A stretch of 30,972 nt of DNA. Origin: UMGS621 sp964468815. GTDB lineage: Bacteria; Bacillota; Clostridia; Christensenellales; Borkfalkiaceae. This document shows positions 16,676-23,265 of this stretch, in pieces (within the stretch, counting starts at the first letter, position 1; the number at the start of each line of letters is the position of its first letter). A model generated the notes under the pieces. It searched no databases. It was not told where the DNA came from and was given only the letters and a program-made list of their open reading frames with translations. Position numbers and translations under genes: made by a program. The stretch is from contig CAYXWN010000022.1 of the NCBI GenBank assembly GCA_964468815.1, forward strand, positions 1 through 30,972. The letters are read 5' to 3'.

Positions 16676-16738
16676 TTCCGCATATCAATGTGACGCACAC
16701 GGCAAATACCGAAGAAATTTATTTTACGGAGGTTTTTT

Positions 16739-17593
16739 ATGAAAAAACTGGTATCTCTTTTATTGGCAACATGTATGTGTCTTTCTTTCGGCGTTCTGCT
16801 TACGGCATGCGATAAAAATCATACGCATACCTACAAAACAGATTGGTCGAAAGACGCACTTTGTCATTGGCACGCTTGCGAACGCGAAGACTGCACCGAA
16901 GTCGTCGATAAAGCGAATCATGCCTGGGATAACGGAGTCGTCACGACCGAGGCAACCCCAGATTCTTCGGGCATAAAGACTTATACATGTACGGTTTGCG
17001 AACAAACAAAAACCGAAACGGTTGAGTACGACGTCGTTATCCCCACAATATCCGACTGGGAGCAAGCCTTTCAAAATACGTTAAGCGCGAATAATCTTAC
17101 ATATAACAAAAATCAAATAGTGAAAGTCGGCAACAATTCTGCGTCAGACGGCGTTATAAAAGTTTATCGTGACGGAAACAAAATTTTTATGGAAGGCACG
17201 TGCAGCGCAGACAACGAAAAGGATTGCTATACTTTATACGAAGGAGATATTATCTATCATTATACCCAAGACGATGACGGCGCTTGGTCAAGAACGCCGG
17301 TACAAGGGCTCATGCACATAGCGCCGTTAGCGGACACGCTGACGCCGTTTGCAGAATGTTACAACTCTTTTACTTTCGATGAAAACACCAAAACTTTTTC
17401 TGCAACTTTTATAGAAATATTCGGTATAAATATTGATAGCGCCGAGATAAAAATAGAAAACGGATATATAACGTATTTTTGTTTAACAATGCCAAGCGGC
17501 AACCTCGACAACGTGCCTACTTGGCATACGCTTATAATCGAATTATCCGAATACGGAAAAACAAGCGTAACATTGCCCGAAATAACACAATAA
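16739..17593 (+). CDS. Putative lipoprotein with His/Cys-rich N-terminal segment
   Basis: Unrecognised secreted protein of 284 residues. Seen: signal peptide MKKLVSLLLATCMCLSFGV followed by the lipobox LLTAC, so the mature protein should be attached at C24. Next comes a His/Cys-rich stretch (about 28–95: HTHTY, CHWHAC, CTVCEQTKTE) of the kind repeated in many Firmicute surface proteins and possibly metal binding. A beta-rich domain from about 105 follows, with no known motif. GGAGG precedes the ATG by 6 bases. The gene is clearly richer in A/T than its neighbours, which may mean transfer. No separate promoter is evident after the terminator at 16643–16675, so it may depend on read-through from the structured RNA. 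Confidence 0.85.
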   Translation: MKKLVSLLLATCMCLSFGVLLTACDKNHTHTYKTDWSKDALCHWHACEREDCTEVVDKANHAWDNGVVTTEATPDSSGIKTYTCTVCEQTKTETVEYDVVIPTISDWEQAFQNTLSANNLTYNKNQIVKVGNNSASDGVIKVYRDGNKIFMEGTCSADNEKDCYTLYEGDIIYHYTQDDDGAWSRTPVQGLMHIAPLADTLTPFAECYNSFTFDENTKTFSATFIEIFGINIDSAEIKIENGYITYFCLTMPSGNLDNVPTWHTLIIELSEYGKTSVTLPEITQ

Positions 17594-17607
17594 AAAACGC
17601 ACGACGG

Positions 17608-17641
17608 AAAAGCGACGAAAAATTAAGCCCGTCGCTTTTTT
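17608..17641 (+). terminator. Intrinsic terminator after the lipoprotein gene
   Basis: AAAAGCGACG (17608–17617) pairs with CGTCGCTTTT (17630–17639) over a 12-base loop, followed by a T-run. It may also serve the minus-strand coiled-coil gene. Nothing else is evident in 17642–17772. Confidence 0.8.
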
Positions 17642-17772
17642 CATGCAAAATTCTATCCAGAAAAAGCGCAATTACTCCGATAACGAGAAAAGGCGCGGCA
17701 TTACGCCACGCCCGAAAAAGAGTACTAGACCTCTCTTCTCTCCCCCAAAATGAGCGTTCGGCACAAAACTTT

Positions 17773-18681
17773 TTACGTCGTTTCCGCTTGCGCCGCACAC
17801 TGACTGAACAAAAAGGAAACGTTGTTGTAAAAAGAGCCTAAATAGACGATTAGATCTTTCTCTTTGTTGAAATCTTCGACAGCGGCTTTCGGATCCATCG
17901 TGTCGTAATAGCCGAGAACGGCGGCGATGACGTCCTTGTAATACCCCATTGCAACCAACTGATCTTCGCTGTACCCTTGTGCCGCCGCCTGAATAAATTC
18001 CAAACGCAGTTTCGCCACCGTGCTTAACAGTGCGTTGGAATACTTTACTTCCTTTTCTTCCACCTGATTGTTATATTTCAGAACCTCGGCGGAGCGTTCC
18101 CAATCTAATTTTTCCAATTCCAAAAGCAAATTTTCGCGTTTGCTCTCAAAGGGCGGCAAAACGGCGGACGGCGCGTCCGTCTTCTTTTGTTCGTACGCCG
18201 CCACCGCTGCCTCGCAAGCCGCTACGTCCGCAAGGCAATCGACTTTCTCTTCCGCAATCGCCGCAGCGCGTTTTTCGGACAACGCCGCAAGCCGATTCAC
18301 GACCGCACTCGAATTGAGCGTGCCGCGTTTGGACGCCTCCGCACGCAACGATTCCGCCGCCGTTTCGTATTCCTCTTGCAATTTCAAAACCGTTTGATCG
18401 CGTGCGGCAAGCCGCGCCTCTTTCTTTTCGTTTTCCTTTGCGATCTGCGCGTCCGCCTCGGCAAGATACGCCGCAAGCGCCTCGTCGTAGCCGTATTCCA
18501 TCAACTTTTCCGCACGGGCAAGCCGTTCTTCTTCTGTCGTCGGCGTATAGGTCAAACGATTAAGCGTAAGCGAACGAAAATCGGGCGGCGTAAAGAAACG
18601 CAAATCGCCCTTATAATAAGTTTCGATCTCTTTTAAGACTTCGTATAATTCTGTCTTTGTAGTCGGCATCGTAAAATCCAT
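17773..18681 (-). CDS. Coiled-coil protein of the phage-derived module
   Basis: Unrecognised protein of 302 residues. Seen: a short N-terminal region with RFFTPPDFRSLTLNRLTYTPTTEEE, a long charged alpha-helical middle (about 55–220) rich in A, E and K with coiled-coil character, and a C-terminal part with aromatic clusters (GYYKDVIAAVLGYYD). No signal peptide. AAAGGAGG lies 6 bases before the ATG at 18681. It starts 12 bases after the stop of the propeller protein, so it is the last gene of the module. In P22-like phages a tail needle or ejection proteins follow the hub gene; that assignment here is only positional. Confidence 0.7.
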   Translation of the reverse strand: MDFTMPTTKTELYEVLKEIETYYKGDLRFFTPPDFRSLTLNRLTYTPTTEEERLARAEKLMEYGYDEALAAYLAEADAQIAKENEKKEARLAARDQTVLKLQEEYETAAESLRAEASKRGTLNSSAVVNRLAALSEKRAAAIAEEKVDCLADVAACEAAVAAYEQKKTDAPSAVLPPFESKRENLLLELEKLDWERSAEVLKYNNQVEEKEVKYSNALLSTVAKLRLEFIQAAAQGYSEDQLVAMGYYKDVIAAVLGYYDTMDPKAAVEDFNKEKDLIVYLGSFYNNVSFLFSQCAAQAETT

Positions 18682-18693
18682 TTCAATCCTCCT

Positions 18694-19893
18694 TTATACC
18701 GTTCGGTAAACGATTTTCAGACGGCGAATCGCGTCCGAATCGGCGGAAAAACAAAACCGCTCTCCGCACAAGGACGGAAAAACGGACGATTCTCCCGCAG
18801 CCAAAGAATAACGCGCGGTTTCCCGTTCGGAAGAAAGGGTTAAAACAACCGACTGCTCCGCCGTAACAAGCAATTCGGTCAGTCGCTTATTGCCTCGTTT
18901 TCCGAAATTCAAAAAGCCGCTTTTCCACGTCGCCGCTTCCTCTGTAATCAAACGAGCCGGAAATGCGGACGATTCGGTCAGTCTATCGTATCGACGAGAG
19001 CACGGAACGAACAAACTGCCGCCGAACGCGGACGAAAGCACCCCGTACGTTCCGAAAACGGTATCCGAACGTTCCGCCGCCGTATCGTAGACGAGAACGC
19101 AATCTTCTCCGCCCGTCGTTCCTTTTAACAACAACCGACGATCGGCGGAAACGAGCGTTTCGTCCGATAAAAAAGAAGGCAATGCGATCCGCTTGGCACG
19201 CGAACCGTCGAACGAGAACAAATCGCCGCCCGATAAATAGTAAATTTTTTCGCCGCAGACGACGGGCGAACGCCGCTCCGCCCGTTCGGAAAGTACGTGA
19301 ACGCGTTCGAGCGTGAATGCCGTTTCGCCTCCGCGCGCGGCGATTCGGTAAACCGCGTTGTCGCAAAAGCAATATACGTACCCGTCGAACACGGTCAAAT
19401 CGCTAATTACACCGCCTTCCGTCGGCAGTCGAACTTCTCCGACGACGGCGTACGGCGAAACGGGAAGCGATCGGGTATAAAGCACGGCGTTTTTCGCGGC
19501 GAGAAAGAGCCGTTCCCCGTCGAATGCCAAAGAATTCGTTCCGGGAAGAAAAGATTCCCCCGTCGCTCCGACGATCGCCGTCCGTTCCCCGTCCGACAAC
19601 ACGTATACGCTCTCGCCCCCGACCGTGATCGCCGCGCACGCGGGGCAACTTACAAACCGCTCGTTCAGCGCGACGATCTTCAAACCGTTCTTTTGATAAA
19701 GTATGCCGTCGCTGCCGTAAATCAACGGATTCTTTTCCTCGCCGTATAGCGCGACGGGAAACACTCCGTTCGGCAAACGCACACTCCCCGAAACGAGATA
19801 CAGAGCAGCCGCACGCGCCTGCGTTTCCCGATTGATTTCAAACGCGTATTCTTTTTCCGTTACGGATAAAATATCCTTTCGATCCCATCTCAT
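18694..19893 (-). CDS. Beta-propeller protein, P22 gp10-like tail hub (tentative)
   Basis: 399 residues with repeated blades of the type DGxxYxL/FDGERLFLAAKN, FDGYVYCFCDNAVYRIA and GEKIYYLSGGDLFSFDG, consistent with a beta-propeller. No signal peptide, so it is cytoplasmic. The packaged-DNA stabilisation protein gp10 of P22 is also a propeller and its gene follows the neck gene. The same order here (neck gene, then this gene, joined by an ATGA overlap) supports that reading. Start taken at 19893 (MRWDRKDILS), because the longer reading only covers the neck gene in another frame. The C-terminal third (from about 310) is not obviously propeller. Confidence 0.7.
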   Translation of the reverse strand: MRWDRKDILSVTEKEYAFEINRETQARAAALYLVSGSVRLPNGVFPVALYGEEKNPLIYGSDGILYQKNGLKIVALNERFVSCPACAAITVGGESVYVLSDGERTAIVGATGESFLPGTNSLAFDGERLFLAAKNAVLYTRSLPVSPYAVVGEVRLPTEGGVISDLTVFDGYVYCFCDNAVYRIAARGGETAFTLERVHVLSERAERRSPVVCGEKIYYLSGGDLFSFDGSRAKRIALPSFLSDETLVSADRRLLLKGTTGGEDCVLVYDTAAERSDTVFGTYGVLSSAFGGSLFVPCSRRYDRLTESSAFPARLITEEAATWKSGFLNFGKRGNKRLTELLVTAEQSVVLTLSSERETARYSLAAGESSVFPSLCGERFCFSADSDAIRRLKIVYRTV

Positions 19894-20426
19894 AAAAAAT
19901 ACGGTCTCCTGATTTTCAGTCGCCGCGGACGGCAATAGCCGGACAAACTGTCTTTATAACGCTTATCCCACAAAGCGCACTCCCTGTATCTGCCTTGCAT
20001 CAAGCAATACTCCGCCGCCGTTCCGTAGGCGATCACGCGCTTCGGCAAACGCGTTTCGTCGTAATCGCAAATATCGTTCGCCGTCTTTTCCTTTGGATAA
20101 TAGCGATATTCCACTTCGTACGTCCCGTTTTGCAAGGAAAGATAAACCGGCATTACGCGGTATTCCGCGCGCCGTTCCTCGCCGACGCGGCGCACCGTCA
20201 AAATTTCAATCGGCTGCTCGGCAAGTTCGGAATAATAGATCTTTCCGCCGCGTGCGTCCTGCGTTTCGGTACGAATGAGCGGAAGATATTCGGAAGCCAA
20301 CTCGTTCACGACGAGATTCGCCGCAGTCAACAGTTCCTTTTCGCGCAAAGCGGATTCCTCGTCGGACGGCGACGGTTTCAATCCCAAAAGGGTTTCCGCA
20401 AGCGCGGTGATTTCCTTCATTGTCAT
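19890..20426 (-). CDS. Phage neck/head-tail connector-like protein (P22 gp4 position)
   Basis: 178 residues, mainly helical at both ends with a beta-rich middle (KIYYSELAEQPIEILTVRRVGEERRAEYRVMPVYL and GTYEVEYRYYP). The C-terminal pattern AAEYCLMQGRYRECALWDKRYKDSL resembles the helix of phage head-tail connector proteins. CGGAGGA precedes the ATG. It overlaps the propeller gene by ATGA and is preceded by a 14-residue ORF whose stop overlaps its start. Function is inferred mainly from position between head-gene remnants and a propeller hub. Confidence 0.65.
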   Translation of the reverse strand: MTMKEITALAETLLGLKPSPSDEESALREKELLTAANLVVNELASEYLPLIRTETQDARGGKIYYSELAEQPIEILTVRRVGEERRAEYRVMPVYLSLQNGTYEVEYRYYPKEKTANDICDYDETRLPKRVIAYGTAAEYCLMQGRYRECALWDKRYKDSLSGYCRPRRLKIRRPYFL

Positions 20427-20467
20427 AAAACGTCCTCCGCGCGGTTACGCAACCTTATATTGTTCAT
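20423..20467 (-). CDS. Possible 14-residue ORF coupled to the neck gene
   Basis: ATG at 20467 with GGGAGGG 5 bases upstream encodes MNNIRLRNRAEDVL and stops in an ATGA overlap with the neck gene. It may be a translational-coupling leader or the trimmed end of a lost small phage gene. Only the site quality supports it. Confidence 0.4.
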   Translation of the reverse strand: MNNIRLRNRAEDVL

Positions 20468-20483
20468 ACCAACCCTCCCTATA

Positions 20484-20516
20484 ATATAAAAAAGTAAGGC
20501 GGGCGATTTGCCCGCC
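20484..20516 (-). terminator. Intrinsic terminator within the phage module
   Basis: GGCGGGC (20498–20504) and GCCCGCC (20510–20516) form a strong stem. On the minus strand it is followed by TTACTTTTTT, just after the stop of the head-gene remnant. Structural genes downstream would need read-through or another promoter. Confidence 0.85.
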
Positions 20517-20523
20517 TCGACCG

Positions 20524-20673
20524 TTACGCCTCGGTGATCCCCGTAAGCATACCCTGTCCGTTGGGACGGGAGCAGAGAAGATCCGCGTACTTAACGAGCG
20601 TCGCGTTGTACACGGGCTTCCCCGGAATCTGCCGAAGAACAGAGCCGTCCTCGCCCTCCAACCAAAGGATCAA
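20524..20673 (-). pseudogene. C-terminal scrap of a phage head gene, perhaps coat
   Basis: In a frame different from the terminase, the 20524–20673 stretch reads LILWLEGEDGSVLRQIPGKP and on through VYNATLVKYADLLCSRPNGQ to GMLTGITEA, a natural-looking protein end followed by a terminator. An in-frame stop lies just before it and no start with a Shine-Dalgarno is seen. Its place between terminase and neck genes suggests the tail end of the coat gene. The identity is a guess. Confidence 0.5.
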
Positions 20674-21493
20674 TCACGTGTACGTTTTCGTCAAATTCGG
20701 GATAGACCGCGCCTGCGTCCGAACGAACCCGCCCGTAACGGCGCGATTCCAATTGATTGGGCGACAGAGAGTCGGTCAGTGCGTCGATCTCCTTTCGGGA
20801 AAGAAAGGGGTTGTCGCCCCACTCCATAAACTCGTACCACACCTCGGGCGAACGGTTGCGGTTTAAATAAATCTCGTCGTAAACGAACGTCAACCCCTTT
20901 AAGGGCGTCATCGTGCCGAACAACTCGCCGCGTTTATCCAATAAACGCATCCGACATTCCTCATAAATTTCGCGCGGAGGCTCTTCGTCAAACCACACGA
21001 AATCCAAAGAACTCCCCTGAAACTTCTCTCTCCCTTGATCGCACGACTTAAACCCGATCACCGAAACGCCGCCGAACACGTTTTTGATCACGAGTTGATC
21101 AATCACGCCGGTCGCGAGCGAATCTTTTCTCCCCGACAGCATGGTGACATCCGCAATCCATTCCGGATCTAAATATTTTAAAATTTTCGCCTGCGCGACG
21201 TCTCTCTGCACTTGCGCGGACAACGAAACTACCCAACCGAACACATTCGGCTTGTTTTTCTTATACGGGTGAATCCCGCGCGCAAGCCAAACGGACTCTA
21301 CCGCGCCGCACTCCGTTTTTCCGCTTCGGTTTCCGCCGAACACCCAACGGTTTTTCTTCTTACAACGGTGAAACGCAACTTGTTTTTTGTGTTTTTTTCG
21401 CCCCGTATTGTAGACGGACAACGGCGAGGGACGGGCACGGCGCACCTCTTCCTCCTCGATTTCCCGAATTTTTTGAATCAGCGTTTCGGACAC
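20591..21493 (-). pseudogene. Phage terminase large subunit, ATPase domain only
   Basis: The packaging motor of tailed phages. Seen: Walker A GGNRSGKT at 53–60, Walker B FVWFDEE at 165–171 and the coupling motif GTMTP at 193–197. Homology-like sequence continues to YPEFDENVHVIDP (264–276), the normal link to the nuclease domain. The last 24 residues are low-quality (GGRGRLCSSADSGEARVQRD) and come from reading the head-gene remnant out of frame. So the RNase H-like nuclease domain is gone and the gene is broken at about 20668–20675. GTG start with GAGGAGAG 9 bases upstream. Portal, scaffold and most of the coat gene are missing at the same point, as expected from one deletion. Confidence 0.85.
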
Positions 21494-21543
21494 TTCGACA
21501 AACTCTCCTCTTATTTCTTAAAATATTCCTGTTTTTCCGCGTT

Positions 21544-21559
21544 TACAATCTGTTACAAT
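21544..21559 (+). promoter_or_regulatory. Weak promoter with tandem −10 boxes for the 21582 gene
   Basis: Two TACAAT boxes (21544–21549 and 21554–21559) lie 23 and more bases before the ATG. No good −35 is seen; upstream is T-rich. Confidence 0.35.
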
Positions 21560-21581
21560 GGTAAGACGTCAAGGAGAAATC

Positions 21582-22334
21582 ATGAAAAAATTATTCGCCC
21601 TTTCTTTTGCCCTGCTTTTGACCGTGCTGCCCGTTTGGGAAACAACCGCCGCGCACGCCGCCGAAACAAAATACGGCAGAGCGTTGCACGCGGATATCGG
21701 CTTTTACAAGGACAACGCCGGAAGCGACCTGCTCTTCTTTCTACCCTACTCGTATTACGTAAAAGTGCTCGTCGAAGGCGAGCCTTATTCGCTGGTAGAA
21801 TGTCATAACGCGGACGGCAAAACGACCAAGATCGTCGGATACGTACTAACCGAAAACCTCTATTTCAACGGAACGCTCCCCATGAATCCCTATCTCGATC
21901 TCGCGGTTTCGCTCCGTCGGGACGCGTTTTTATACCGCGACCGCAATTGCACCGAAAAACTTACCAAACTCTTTTACAACGACAAGAACTTAAACAACGA
22001 CTTGTTCCGTTACTACGGCTACGCCTACGACGCCGCCGGCGAACCTGTGTATTACGTGGAATTTTTTTACGATTACGGTTATCTGAAAGCGAGCGACGCG
22101 TTTTCTTTCACCGTTCCCAACCACCCCGAACCGATCCCGACTTTCGAGCCGGAAGAACCCGATCCGCCCGAAACGAGTACGGACGTCATTCAAGCGGACG
22201 GCGGCGTAAGCGGTATGCAGATCGCCGTAATCTGCTGCATCGTGCTTGCAGGGATCTTCGTCGTCGCGTTTCTGTTCCGCCCCGCGCCTAAAAAAAGACG
22301 GGATTCTTATTTTGACGAAACAGACTACGACTGA
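21582..22334 (+). CDS. Secreted protein with C-terminal membrane anchor, unknown
   Basis: 250 residues. Seen: signal peptide MKKLFALSFALLLTVLPVWE with an AHA-AE cleavage site near residue 27, a tyrosine-rich extracellular domain (about 30–165) and a proline/acidic linker (PEPIPTFEPEEPDPPE, about 170–185). A single transmembrane helix follows (MQIAVICCIVLAGIFVVAFLF, about 207–227) with a basic stop-transfer and a short cytoplasmic tail. The domain may be SH3-like, with a pattern similar to the C-terminal region of the 767-residue protein at 23266, which shares the same anchor layout. AAGGAG precedes the ATG by 6 bases. It stands on the opposite strand inside the phage remnant; its last 10 bases overlap the convergent gene at 22325. 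Confidence 0.75.
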   Translation: MKKLFALSFALLLTVLPVWETTAAHAAETKYGRALHADIGFYKDNAGSDLLFFLPYSYYVKVLVEGEPYSLVECHNADGKTTKIVGYVLTENLYFNGTLPMNPYLDLAVSLRRDAFLYRDRNCTEKLTKLFYNDKNLNNDLFRYYGYAYDAAGEPVYYVEFFYDYGYLKASDAFSFTVPNHPEPIPTFEPEEPDPPETSTDVIQADGGVSGMQIAVICCIVLAGIFVVAFLFRPAPKKRRDSYFDETDYD

Positions 22335-22792
22335 CCTTTTTCTTTCCGCTCGCGCGCCGCGATTCTACGCAACAATTCGGGGAACAAGTCCGTCGTCATG
22401 CACGCGTCGTCAAACCACGCCTCGGTCAAGCCTTCGCGATTGAGTACGCGCGCAAATTTTTGTAGCAATCTTTGTTGGCGGCGAAAATACGAACGCGAAG
22501 CGACGTCGAATCCCTCGAACGCAGACCGAGGCAAATCGCGGAAATACTTGTAAGAAAAATGCTTTTTCTCAAAGGGGCTGAACGATTCCAACACCCGATC
22601 CAGCCGTAGTTTGATAAAAACGTACAAATCCTTTTCCGCTATTTTTCCGATCAGAGCCTCCGCCTCCTCCAACGCCGATCTTCCCGACGAAAACGAATTG
22701 AGCGCGCGCTTTAAGAAAATCGCGTCGTAAGCGTCGATAATCTCCTCCAATGCGGGATACGCGTATAAAAGTGCTTTTTCATAGTTTTTCAT
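22325..22792 (-). CDS. Small helical protein, possibly a phage late-gene regulator
   Basis: 155 residues, all-helical and charged, not recognised. The segment FSPFEKKHFSYKYFRD and the following RSYFRRQQRLLQKFARVL resembles a sigma-70 region 4-like helix-turn-helix as found in ArpU/RinA-type late regulators. Those lie just upstream of terminase genes, as this one does. AAGGAG lies 8 bases before the ATG, and a promoter with a shared upstream box is at 22829–22856. The helix-turn-helix assignment is inference. Confidence 0.6.
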   Translation of the reverse strand: MKNYEKALLYAYPALEEIIDAYDAIFLKRALNSFSSGRSALEEAEALIGKIAEKDLYVFIKLRLDRVLESFSPFEKKHFSYKYFRDLPRSAFEGFDVASRSYFRRQQRLLQKFARVLNREGLTEAWFDDACMTTDLFPELLRRIAARERKEKGQS

Positions 22793-22828
22793 TCAACCAT
22801 CTCCTTATTTTTTCCGAAAAGCAACTTC

Positions 22829-22856
22829 ATTTTACCTTTGTTTTTTCCTTTTACAA
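22829..22856 (-). promoter_or_regulatory. Promoter of the small helical protein
   Basis: On the minus strand TTGTAA (22851–22856), a 16-base spacer and TAAAAT (22829–22834). Expected start is near 22822. Confidence 0.65.
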
Positions 22857-22920
22857 GGGGTTACCGACACCCTTTTTAACTTTAAATTTTTTTCTTTTAT
22901 TTCTGTCGGTTTCCCCTTGA
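22853..22920. repeat. Inverted pair of 16-bp boxes at divergent −35 elements
   Basis: TGTCGGTTTCCCCTTG (22904–22919, plus) and TGTCGGTAACCCCTTG (complement of 22854–22869) match at 14 of 16 positions. Each runs into the −35 of its promoter. The unpaired loop of 34 bases is nearly all A/T. This looks like two sites for one regulator. Confidence 0.7.
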
Positions 22921-22945
22921 CGGACGAACAAAACCGTAGTACAAT
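22917..22945 (+). promoter_or_regulatory. Plus-strand promoter of a possible small RNA or long leader
   Basis: TTGACG (22917–22922), a 17-base spacer and TACAAT (22940–22945). Expected start is near 22952; no gene begins until 23266. Confidence 0.7.
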
Positions 22946-22951
22946 AGCAAA

Positions 22952-23163
22952 ATACGAACGTTTGTTCGCTTTTATGTTACCGTATTATTGTGACATACGC
23001 CTGTCATAATATAAAAACTTTTTTCTTTTTCCTTAAAAAATCTTATTCTTGCTTTTGAAATTCTCTTCTTACAAACAAAAAACGCCCGTTTTTTGCGGTC
23101 GAACCGTCAACACACGCGCGCTTGCTTGCAAATATTACCGTAAATTTTTGGGCGTTTTTTCCC
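22952..23163 (+). ncRNA. Candidate small RNA ending in a long hairpin
   Basis: Bounded by the promoter at 22917–22945 and the hairpin at 23077–23160. It contains a stem TATTGTGACA/TGTCATAATA (about 10 bp with one G-U) near the middle. It has no convincing ORF. Whether it is a separate RNA or just the 5' part of the message for the 767-residue protein is open. Confidence 0.35.
23077..23160. terminator. Long bidirectional terminator-like hairpin
   Basis: AAAAAACGCCC (23077–23087) pairs with GGGCGTTTTTT (23150–23160). Inside, TTTGCGGT (23092–23099) pairs with ACCGTAAA (23137–23144) with one G-U. The A/T runs lie in the stem, so both strands end in U-rich sequence. Confidence 0.6.
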
Positions 23164-23171
23164 GAAAAACG

Positions 23172-23201
23172 TTGCCTTAACCGTCCCCGTTATGATATAC
23201 T
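23172..23201 (+). promoter_or_regulatory. Promoter of the large secreted protein
   Basis: TTGCCT (23172–23177), an 18-base spacer and TATACT (23196–23201), with TATAAT overlapping just downstream. The leader is about 58 bases to the ATG at 23266. Confidence 0.65.
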
Positions 23202-23265
23202 ATAATATGAATAAAATTATTTAGAACTGCGCGCACGCGTATCCGCGCGCGAGGAAAGGTTGCCA

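Larger units (their letters stand above)
22793..23265 (+). other. Gene-free regulatory region between divergent genes
   Basis: 473 bases, very A/T rich, without a credible ORF beyond about 11 codons. It holds a minus promoter for 22325–22792, a plus promoter at 22917, paired 16-bp boxes at both, two small inverted repeats (CGAAC/GTTCG near 22954–22967; TGACA/TGTCA near 22991–23006), a long hairpin at 23077–23160 and a second plus promoter at 23172 for the large secreted protein. Confidence 0.7.

Noticed and set aside
17532..17798. 88-residue minus-strand ORF with a hydrophobic stretch
   Set aside because: Very basic, overlaps both the lipoprotein gene and the coiled-coil gene end and a terminator, and has no Shine-Dalgarno.
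18890..19749. Several plus- and minus-strand ORFs of 66–150 residues opposite or within the propeller gene
   Set aside because: Arginine-rich shadow frames typical of this codon usage; the minus propeller frame has blades and a coupled start.
22976..23011. 11-codon ORF MLPYYCDIRLS in the regulatory region
   Set aside because: No Shine-Dalgarno and it overlaps a hairpin; nothing beyond an open frame supports it.
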